A program made the position numbers and the translations under genes. Source: Bacteroidales bacterium (GTDB lineage: Bacteria; Bacteroidota; Bacteroidia; Bacteroidales; M50B96). From it: a stretch of 64,000 nt of DNA. The stretch spans positions 39,532 to 103,531 of the forward strand of contig JAIOYV010000010.1 in the NCBI GenBank assembly GCA_021740905.1, in the 5' to 3' direction. A model generated the notes under the pieces. It had not been told where the DNA came from. It saw only the letters and a list, made by a program, of their open reading frames with translations, and made no database searches. This document shows, piece by piece, positions 36,408 through 45,500 of the stretch; position 1 is the stretch's first letter; each line of letters starts with the position of its first letter.

Positions 36408-36723
36408 AATAAAATATCTCGTTGTGATTATTGAAAATAGAATTCCCTTCTGATGCTAATCCTATCGAAGTTTGCGACAGGGGACTGTCTCCCCTGGGGT
36501 GCTTGTCCCGATGCAATCGGGAAGAATAAGCGGTGGGAATTAAAGTTTGCGACTAGGGAGTCCAATTGTGCAATAAAGTGAAATAGTCGTAAATGAAAGA
36601 TCTATAAAGTGGAGAGATGCAAAAGGGTTAACTGATACGGAGAAGGTTTCGCATAGCCTACTCCATTTCATGCCATCAAAAAAAAAGCCCCGGCGATTGG
36701 CCAGGGCTTTTTTATTGCATACT
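36408..36723. other. Intergenic region with GC-rich hairpins
   Basis: No gene. CAGGGGA-CTGTC-TCCCCTG (36478-36496) and TCCCGAT-GCA-ATCGGGA (36506-36522) are perfect 7-bp stem hairpins standing next to each other. Related GC-rich words (TGCATCGGGATAG, CCAGGGGATA) occur inside the last codons of the upstream gene, so the repeat-rich DNA seems to begin before its stop codon. A terminator closes the region. Confidence 0.6.
36678..36714. terminator. Bidirectional rho-independent terminator
   Basis: An A-tract, the stem GCCC-C-GGC / GCC-A-GGGC with one mismatch and a short loop, and then a run of six T. It is symmetrical and lies ten bases from the stop of the minus-strand gene, which it should terminate; it can also stop transcription from the left. 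Confidence 0.85.
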
Positions 36724-39700
36724 TTATTGCTTCATAATCACCATCTTTCTTGTTTCACTATAACCAGGCGTTCCCAACCTGTAATAATAGGTTCCAGCCT
36801 GGAGCGTCCTGGTTTTGTATTTCACGCTGTGCTTGCCGGCTTCCATTTCTTCCATTAGGAGAGTTTCGACTTGTTCGCCCAGCATATTGAAGATCGTAAA
36901 CTCAACATACGTTTTTTCGGGCAGATAAAATGAAATATCCGTCTCATTGGTAAACGGGTTGGGCACATTTTGATTTAGCTGGTAACCCAAACCATCAAAC
37001 TCAAAACCCGAAACAAATTTGGCAATCGCAATCTTATTTGTTTCGTAGCTACCATCGCCTTCGAGGTACTCCAAACCTGTCAGTTTTTTTTCCAAACCAG
37101 ACAGGTTTCGGTACTCCCATACCGTAAAAGCCTCACCGGGAACCAAACCATCTTTTTCGGGTGTGGTTTCATCATCGCCCCAAAGGGTGATAGCCACAAA
37201 ATCGCCATTAACCATAGCAGAGCCAACTAACAAACCTTCCGTATCGAACATGCCGATTTCTCCTGACATCCAATCTGGCAACCGAATCCCCAAAGTCATA
37301 TTGTTGCCTGTATTTGCTGGCATTCCAAAATGACCAGGTGGTGGATTGATAATAGCAGGCTTGCTCACATTACCTGTATTGGCCGGGTAAGTGAGCGTGC
37401 ACGCTGCACTGGTCTTTATCTGGTAGCCTTCGCCGGGAATCATGTTGCCAATCATGTTTACCCCAAATTGAGGCCAGTAAATATTACCTGCTCCATTTTT
37501 TATAATAATGATATCGGAAACTGTTGGACTTAGCATCGTCACAACCGATGCAGGGGATTGACGCAAATAGCCTAGGAAACTCCAGCCTAAAGGTATTGAT
37601 ATTGGTGTATTTTCAGGAATAATTGCTACCCCAGCCACAAACATGGTTTGGGCCGAAGCCATTTTGATTTGATATCCCTGGCCAATCAAAATATCGCCAA
37701 TGAAATTAAGACCATACTGGGGCCAATAGATTAGGCCATCCCCATTTTTGCAGATAATAACTTCCGAGGCAAACGGTGCACAGAGGCTGTCGATATTCGG
37801 TTCCGTGGGATCCATATAGGAGGAGAAAAATCCCCAGCCCATCGGTAAATTGATAGCCTGTGTCTGTTGAGCACCTCCTACCGTATCCTGATATATGACG
37901 CTGCAACCATACGAATCAGCTATGGAGGCATAATAGAATCCAGGCACGAGGTTCGCCAGATCTTCTGAGGTGTCTCCAGTCGACCACCAAAATTGATAGG
38001 GTGGCATACCTCCGTTTACTGTCACTTGAATCTCCCCATCAGGACAGGTAGAACAAGAGGCATTGGTTACTATTCCACTAACCAACAAAAAAGGTGGGTC
38101 TATTAGTTCAATATTCAGGGAATCGGTATTAAGATTTGCATCTATGACTGTTACTGAATAGGTTCCTGCTCCAAGCCCGCCAATCGATTGCCCGGTTTCC
38201 CCATTGCCCCAGAGGTAGCTAAACGGAGGCATTCCCTGGAGAACCAACACCTGAATTGAACCGTTTGCATCGCCATTGCATATAGGATGTGTGTTGTTTG
38301 CTCCAATAGTTAGCTGTGGATCGGTAGCGCCATACTTGGCCACAAACAAATCGGACTCGCCCGGATTTGCATTGATCGTTTGCCATGTGTCGAACATGAG
38401 TGTCTGGCTTTTATATGACCCGGCCACAAAAACATTTCCCAGGCCGTCAGCTGCACCTCCATTAACAATATCTTCGAGCGAAGATCCAACGTGTTTAGTG
38501 ATCAGCACACTTCCAAAAGTGTTATAACTTGTCAGGAAGAAATCGTAAAAACCGGTACCTGTTACTGATTGGTTTCCGAACGTTAAGACAGGGCTGTTGT
38601 AATTTCCGATCAGGACAATCTCATTGCTATTCCGGCATACTATTCCGGTTGGTTGTTCATATCCTGTCCCTACGGGTTGGTTCGACCATAGATAGGATCC
38701 TGAAGATGTCAACTTAGAAAAATACACATCGGAACCACCGGAAATTTCAAAAATGGAATCGCCCAGTTGGAGTTCAGTATCATAGAAATAGCCGCCCCAA
38801 AACACATTTCCAATGGAATCTGTGGTCACGCAGGTGCCATAATTATTCTGACTCAAGCCTGGTTTTTTAGTCCATAGTGCATTTCCTGAAGCATTGAACT
38901 TTGCAAGAAATGAATTGGGAGTCCCTGTTCCGAGATGCGAAAGTGTCATGCCGGGAAACTGAAGTGCTGGGCTGACAAAATACCCTGTCATGTACGTTTC
39001 GCCGGTTGGGGTAACTACAATTTGCGAGGCCTCGTCCCATTCGTTGCCACCGGCTTTTTTAGCCCAGATAATGTCTCCATAGGTATCCAATTTCAGAAGG
39101 AAGATATCGGCAAAATTGATGTTTGTATTGGTGAGCGTAACATTTCCAAAAGATATTGTTGAACTCAGGAAGAACCCCGATACAATGACATTGCCATTGC
39201 CATCGACACCTATCCCGGTAGCTTTATCCTGACTGGATCCACCATAGGATTGAAGCCAGAGCAAAGTACCGGATGGGCTGAATTTAGCCACAAATGCATC
39301 GGTCCAGCCATGCCCAACTGCCAATTGACCTGATATTTCAAGATTTGAACTTTGGAAAGATCCGGCCACGAAAATGTTTCCCGCCACATCGGTAGCAATT
39401 GCCTTGCCTTCTGTCCAGCCGTCATTTTGTGACTGCCTGGCCCAAAGCACTTCTCCATTGGGTCCGTATTTAGCAATGAACAAGGAATTATTCCCAGTGT
39501 TTGTTAGTGTTATGGTATCGAATAATAAAGTTGAACTGGCAAAGGTTCCACTTGCAATTGCATTGTTAGCAAGATCGGTTGCAACACAAAGCGCAGCATC
39601 CTCAGCTGAACCACCGTCTCCAGACGACCACAGCCAACCAATGGAAGGAATAATTTCCACGATTACCCACATATCATCCGAACCCGTGCAGCCATTATTA

Positions 39701-42459
39701 TCGGTAACCTCCAGCGTATATAAAGTGCTAACAAGCGGGTCGGCAATGGGTTGAAGAATCGAAGTATCGCTCAAACCCAACGACGGGGACCAGCTTTTCG
39801 AATAGGGTGGAGTTCCTCCCGAAATTGCCGCATTGATGGTAACGGGTGTTCCGGGAACCATCACAAGATCCGGTCCTGCTGATACAGACAAGGGCTGAGG
39901 TGAAACAGCAATGCTCCCATTGGTATACACTGTGCTTATAGGTATGCCTGCGCCATCGGCTATTTCACAGTTCCCCGATGTCTGAACATCAAAAGTCAGC
40001 GCAGTGGTACCTCCTGCTGAAATAAAATCCAGATACAAAAGGTAGCTTGAATAAATTGTTGCAGGGACAGTGGATGCCCAACTCACAAACAATTTCCCCG
40101 ATATTGAATTCGATATTAACAAGCCGCTCGACAGTTCGGAAGACAAATTAGAAACCCCGGTAAATGTCAACAAAGCCGGATCGAATTCAATCGCAAAAGA
40201 AAATGCACCAACTCCTGTAAAATTATAAACAGAGACAGGGATTGACATATTCGTCACACACTGGTTCGTAATAGTAGGCAATGCGACAGTAATTACCTGT
40301 GTGGCAGGAACCACTGTCAATACAGCTATATCGGAAGTATCGGTAGGCTCACAGCTTCCGTTTACCAGGCAGCGGTATTCATTACCATTCATTCCAAGGC
40401 TTACCCCTGATAAAGAAAGATTGTGGTTATTTGTCCCAATGCTTGTCCAGGTTGTGCCATTGTCAATGCTTTCCTGCCACTGATACCACAAGCCAGCACC
40501 TGTTGCAGTAACAGAAAATGTGGCAGTTTGCCCGGCCTCTTTTGTCGTATTCTGAGGTTGTGAAGTAATAACCGGAGGTTGCAATAGATTCAACGAACCA
40601 TTTGTGTAGGTGCTTTGAATGATCGCTCCACTTGAGGTCGAAAACTCACAATTTCCCGGCGTAGAAACATCCCAGGAAAAACTACCTGTACCACCAAGAT
40701 TCCCGGAAAAAATTAGCTCGAAAAGAACAGCCGGTGTCGGTGTGATATTCGCAGTAGTTTGGTTTGCCCAGCTTATGAAAACCTGATTTCCTGCAGCATT
40801 GGCCACCAACATTCCCTGATTTAGGACGGTTTGCTGATTTTGTATCCCCATAAAAGAAACCAATGTGTTTGGAAAATTCAATCCTAAAGAAAAGGATCCG
40901 ACACTATCGAAATTAGATACGGTAACCGGAATGATAAGCTCACCGGCACAGCCTGTATAGTTTCCGCAGGTTAATCCAATAATCTGAGGCGTTGGGATCA
41001 CAGTTAACATGGCCGGGTCAGAAATGGCCACAGGAGAACAATATCCTTCGACAACACACCGATAAAGATTGCCATTTAAAGCTGTTGAAACATTGGCGAT
41101 GTGCATATTCGCTGTTGTTGCCCCTGAGTAGCCGGATGTATTTGTAAGATTAATCCAATCCAATCCATTATTTGTGCTTACCTGCCATTGGTAAAATATC
41201 TGTGTCCCGCTTGCCGTAATCGAGAAGTTGGCCGTTTGACCAGCATCTATAGTAGCATTTACCGGTTGGCTTGAAATTTCTGGAGGATATTTAATTTGAA
41301 CACTACTACTAGTGAATGTAGAAAGGATAGTACTTCCAACTGTAGAGCTGAACTCACAATTACCCGGTGTTTGGGTGTCCCATGTAAAGGTTCCAGTGCC
41401 ACCACCCGAGGCTGAAAACAATAATTCAACAAGGAGTTCTTGTCCCGTTGAAAAAGTGGCTGGATTCTGAGCTGCCCAGGTAATATAAATTTTATTGGCG
41501 GCTGCATTGATCGCAACAAGGCCCTGCGATAGGAAGCTATTCAGATTCTGTGTTCCGGTAAAATCGAGGAGTACTCCATTGTAATTCAAGGCCAAAGAAA
41601 AAGCGCCTACATCGTAAAAATTGCTGATATTAATGGGAACCACATAGTTTCCGGGACATTCGTTGATTGATCCACAAGAAACCGAAATTTCCTGCGGAGG
41701 TGGATTTACAGTAAGCAAAGCTGCATTGGTATAGACAGGTACTGGACAAACCCCGGAAACCATGCATCGAAAAAGATTTCCGCTTTGCGGAAACGAATCG
41801 ACAGAGAAACTAAGAGAAGCCGAAGAATAACCCGTGTATCCCATGCCCGGCATTATAGTATCCCACACAAGTCCTCCATTCATGCTTATTTGCCACTGGT
41901 AAGCCAGGGCAGTTCCGGTTGCCTGAACCGAAAATGTTGCCCCCTGCCCAATAATCAGCGAAACATCCGAAGGCTGGTTCACAATCGCAGGTGGTGCATC
42001 AACTGTAATGCTCCCGTTGACATAAGTGGCAGCCAGGGCAAGCCCGCTATAATTGCTGAACTCGCAATTCCCAGGTGTCTGAGTATCCCAATTTAAACTG
42101 GAGTATCCGGGCACTGTTGAAAAAACAAGTTTCACAAGCGTATCATTTCCAATATTGGCTGGACTGATATTGGCCCAAGAAATGAAAACCTTACTGGCTG
42201 CCTGGTTTATTATCAGCAATCCATTATTTAACGCCGGATTTAGATTTTGATACGACTGATAGGTCAACACCTGGGAATTGAATCCCAGGGCCAGGGAGAT
42301 GCCACAAACACCGTTGCAATTCGTTACGGCTATTGGCACCACAACTGTTCCGGGGCATACCGTTTGGCTGCCCACCGAGGTATTTATTACCTGTCCCAGG
42401 CCGCCCTGCATGAGGGCAGCGCTGAGACATAATATGAAAATTATTTTTCTGATCATCAT
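36724..42459 (-). CDS. Giant T9SS-secreted protein with four cohesin-like domains and a beta-propeller
   Basis: 1911 residues with a signal peptide ending near GGLGQ. Four cohesin-like beta-sandwiches (first at about 25-155) each carry the pattern VPIxVxNFxxVGxFSLxLxF...VFISWAN...GNCEFS. The first three are each followed by an Ig-like domain with a YQWQ motif (YQWQISMNGG, YQWQVSTNNG, YQWQESIDNG). A PKD-like domain follows, then an SBBP-type propeller (about 945-1385; repeats such as ATDVAGNIFVAGSFQSS and DAFVAKFSPSG), two SprB-like repeats (about 1390-1520), a duplicated YWPQ module (about 1530-1695), a WGDD module (about 1720-1785) and a type A T9SS tail starting VPNPFTNETD (about 1830-1911). 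It is 55 bp downstream of the dockerin-like protein gene on the same strand, so the two could be expressed together and bind each other. Confidence 0.85.
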   Translation of the reverse strand: MMIRKIIFILCLSAALMQGGLGQVINTSVGSQTVCPGTVVVPIAVTNCNGVCGISLALGFNSQVLTYQSYQNLNPALNNGLLIINQAASKVFISWANISPANIGNDTLVKLVFSTVPGYSSLNWDTQTPGNCEFSNYSGLALAATYVNGSITVDAPPAIVNQPSDVSLIIGQGATFSVQATGTALAYQWQISMNGGLVWDTIMPGMGYTGYSSASLSFSVDSFPQSGNLFRCMVSGVCPVPVYTNAALLTVNPPPQEISVSCGSINECPGNYVVPINISNFYDVGAFSLALNYNGVLLDFTGTQNLNSFLSQGLVAINAAANKIYITWAAQNPATFSTGQELLVELLFSASGGGTGTFTWDTQTPGNCEFSSTVGSTILSTFTSSSVQIKYPPEISSQPVNATIDAGQTANFSITASGTQIFYQWQVSTNNGLDWINLTNTSGYSGATTANMHIANVSTALNGNLYRCVVEGYCSPVAISDPAMLTVIPTPQIIGLTCGNYTGCAGELIIPVTVSNFDSVGSFSLGLNFPNTLVSFMGIQNQQTVLNQGMLVANAAGNQVFISWANQTTANITPTPAVLFELIFSGNLGGTGSFSWDVSTPGNCEFSTSSGAIIQSTYTNGSLNLLQPPVITSQPQNTTKEAGQTATFSVTATGAGLWYQWQESIDNGTTWTSIGTNNHNLSLSGVSLGMNGNEYRCLVNGSCEPTDTSDIAVLTVVPATQVITVALPTITNQCVTNMSIPVSVYNFTGVGAFSFAIEFDPALLTFTGVSNLSSELSSGLLISNSISGKLFVSWASTVPATIYSSYLLYLDFISAGGTTALTFDVQTSGNCEIADGAGIPISTVYTNGSIAVSPQPLSVSAGPDLVMVPGTPVTINAAISGGTPPYSKSWSPSLGLSDTSILQPIADPLVSTLYTLEVTDNNGCTGSDDMWVIVEIIPSIGWLWSSGDGGSAEDAALCVATDLANNAIASGTFASSTLLFDTITLTNTGNNSLFIAKYGPNGEVLWARQSQNDGWTEGKAIATDVAGNIFVAGSFQSSNLEISGQLAVGHGWTDAFVAKFSPSGTLLWLQSYGGSSQDKATGIGVDGNGNVIVSGFFLSSTISFGNVTLTNTNINFADIFLLKLDTYGDIIWAKKAGGNEWDEASQIVVTPTGETYMTGYFVSPALQFPGMTLSHLGTGTPNSFLAKFNASGNALWTKKPGLSQNNYGTCVTTDSIGNVFWGGYFYDTELQLGDSIFEISGGSDVYFSKLTSSGSYLWSNQPVGTGYEQPTGIVCRNSNEIVLIGNYNSPVLTFGNQSVTGTGFYDFFLTSYNTFGSVLITKHVGSSLEDIVNGGAADGLGNVFVAGSYKSQTLMFDTWQTINANPGESDLFVAKYGATDPQLTIGANNTHPICNGDANGSIQVLVLQGMPPFSYLWGNGETGQSIGGLGAGTYSVTVIDANLNTDSLNIELIDPPFLLVSGIVTNASCSTCPDGEIQVTVNGGMPPYQFWWSTGDTSEDLANLVPGFYYASIADSYGCSVIYQDTVGGAQQTQAINLPMGWGFFSSYMDPTEPNIDSLCAPFASEVIICKNGDGLIYWPQYGLNFIGDILIGQGYQIKMASAQTMFVAGVAIIPENTPISIPLGWSFLGYLRQSPASVVTMLSPTVSDIIIIKNGAGNIYWPQFGVNMIGNMIPGEGYQIKTSAACTLTYPANTGNVSKPAIINPPPGHFGMPANTGNNMTLGIRLPDWMSGEIGMFDTEGLLVGSAMVNGDFVAITLWGDDETTPEKDGLVPGEAFTVWEYRNLSGLEKKLTGLEYLEGDGSYETNKIAIAKFVSGFEFDGLGYQLNQNVPNPFTNETDISFYLPEKTYVEFTIFNMLGEQVETLLMEEMEAGKHSVKYKTRTLQAGTYYYRLGTPGYSETRKMVIMKQ

Positions 42460-42514
42460 GGCTATAAATTTTAATGATTAATAAGTAACTAAAAACTAAG
42501 TCACAATCATCAAT

Positions 42515-45500
42515 TTATCGGCTAATGACCATCTTGTTCACCCGGAAATAATTTCCACTTTCAGTCGAGATATTCAATCGATAAAAATAAATCCCCTGGT
42601 TTAAGTCCGAACAATCAAACCTGACTGAATGCTCACCAGCCTGTTTGCTCCCCGAATCAAGAATTTTCACACACTGCCCGATGGTATTAAATACGGACAA
42701 ATCAACATTTGCATTTACAGGAAGGATATAAGTAAGCGAACCGTCTATCCCAATAGGATTTGGATACATCTCGCCCATTCCAAAGCCGGGCAAATCATCG
42801 CTCCCGATTCCGGTAATGATGTTGGCCACCAATTCGGGTGTATTCATGGCTATTTCAAGAACTTCACCATTTTCGTCTGCCAATTCAGTATTTGCATCTA
42901 TCGAGAGGTTGAGTAGAATCCCGCTTGGTGCTGAGGTTACCAAAAACTTCAACCAAACCAATTCATCTTCCATATTCAACAGAATGGGTGTGATATTCGA
43001 CCACGCAATTTTTATATTTCCATTTTCGGAATTCGTAATAATAGATTGGTTTGGATTGGCAAAAACAGCTTCCTGGAATTCGAGGAACTGGCTTGGGTAA
43101 TTGATCGAAAGTGATACTGCTGAAAGATCGGCTGCCTGCATGATAGTAAGAGGAACCAGAATCTCCGAACCTGCCACCAATTCAATTTCTCCTTCATGCA
43201 AAAGAACAGGGGCACTCTTTGAACCTCCGGGTGAGTACGAACCGTTTACGTCGCCCATCCACAAGAAGCGTATATCGTTGTAAACCGCCGTATTTGTGAT
43301 GGTGTAATCGTTCAGGTAGTAGAAATAATCGCCAGCCGGGAAAGAGTTAATCAATCCTGCATAACGTTGCATCACAAGCATGGCATCGGTTCCGTTTACT
43401 GTATGGCTGAGGTTTGCATCGCCAACTGTAAACAAGTGCCCTTCAAGAGTGTCAAGGTGAGCAAAATGCTTTAAGATGAATAAGGCATCGGTTGAATTCA
43501 CCCCGCCCCAGGTTTCAGGTGCAGTTTCAAAAGAATATTTATAGCTGTCGCGGTTTACCTGTGCCATGGAAAATCCGCCAGTGCCGTTGGTTGTTGCTGA
43601 AACTGTATCTGTGGAAGAATTTAAACTCACCAGATCGTTGCCCATAATGGACAGGGAACCATTTGCATACTGTAAGTTTCCGGTGTGGCTAACGCTTTGA
43701 TAATGCGTGAATGGAAAATCGATAAAGGGAAACAGGACAATTTTCCCCTTCGCCACATCATCGTAATAGTCGAAATTCATCAGCCCAATGTTCACGCTGT
43801 CGATATCGCCCCAATAATTGTAACGGGCATCAATCACCGAAGCGGAGTTGTTGTACACATTATAAAGGGTGTTGCTATACAGATCGTTCCCGGTCGAATC
43901 GGTGTTGCCGAGGGTAAGCGCGGAGCTTCCATCCACATAAATTCCATACGCCGAGTTATAGGCAATGCGCGAACCCCTTATTGTGAGGGAGGTATTCGAG
44001 ATATTAATGCCCTTTGCCGAATTCCTGATAATCGAATTTTCGAGCAAAGGGGTTGTTGTACTTTCGCAATTTATGTTGGCATCCAATGCTTTTTCGATGA
44101 TACAATAATCGAACGCGGAACTTGCGCTATAAGCATCGGAATAATTGTGGAAATAGAAACCTGTCCACCCACCGGCCATTCCATTCAATGAGGTAAAGGT
44201 AATCATGCTGTCCATTGTGCCAATGGCCGAAATTGCCCCACCAAAAGGGTTGTACCCCGACTGAGAACGGCCCAACTGCACTCCAAATCCTTCGGCAAAC
44301 TTAATGGTAATACCGGGTTTTACAGTCAATTCGCAGAAAGAAGCATGTTTAGCAATAGTTAATGATCCGAGAAAATTGTAATCTCCACCAAAGTATTTCC
44401 AAGTCCTGTCAGCGTCGAGCGTTCCCCCTTCGGAGACCAGACCATTGAGGCTGTTCCCCGAAATGGAAAGATTTGTATGCAAAGGAATATACAAAGGATG
44501 GTTGTAATATAAGCCATAGCTGCCATTGTTTATAATTTGGAGATTATTGAATACTGAAGTGGAATTATAACAATTTATCCCAATCGAGTCGGAGTTTTGG
44601 ACGGTTGAATTGGAGAGGGTTGGCTGATCCGTGTTTTCACAATAGATATTGTATGTATAGCCTTTCTCAACCAGGCAGTAGTTCATGGTTGAAACAGAAC
44701 TGTAAGCATTGCTATGATCATGAAAATAAATACCATTCCATCCACCTATTTGTCCGTTTAGTGGCGCAAATGTAATCATGCTATCGGCAGATCCAACTGC
44801 GTATAATTCACCTCCAAAGGGGTTGTAGCCAGACTGAGATTTTCCAATTTGCAAGCCAGTCCCCTCAAAAAACCTGATGCTATTTCCAGGGTCAATGGTT
44901 AATTGACAGGTAGAAGCGTGAACACAAACTGTAACTGATCCAAGTAAATTGTAATTTCCACCAAAAAATTTCCATTCTCGGTTTACACTTATTATACCTC
45001 CCTCGGATACTACTCCATCGAGGCTATTACCGGAAATGTCCAGATTGCTTAATTCAGGAATATAATAGGCATTGTTGTAGTATAATCCATATCCGGCATT
45101 ATTTATTATTTCGAGATCGGATAAAGAAGACATAGAATTATAACAATTAATCCCAATCGAGTCGGAGTTCTGGATTGTAGAAAACGAAAGGGTCGGCTGG
45201 TTCGTGCTTTCACAATAGATGTTATATGCGTTTCCTTTCTCGATAGTGCAATATTTTAGCGTTGATGTGGCATTGTATGCTTCGCTATTGCCATGGAAAA
45301 ATATTCCTTCCCAACCACCTGACAGCCCGTTCAGGGATGTGAAAGTGATGATGCTATCGGCAGTACCAACAGCGTACAACCCTCCACCAAATGGGTTAAA
45401 ACCTGATTGATGATAAGCAATTTGCAACCCTACCCCCTCTGGAAATCTTAGGGTATTTCCCGGATCAACAGTTAATGTGTTGAATGATCCGCTTATACCC

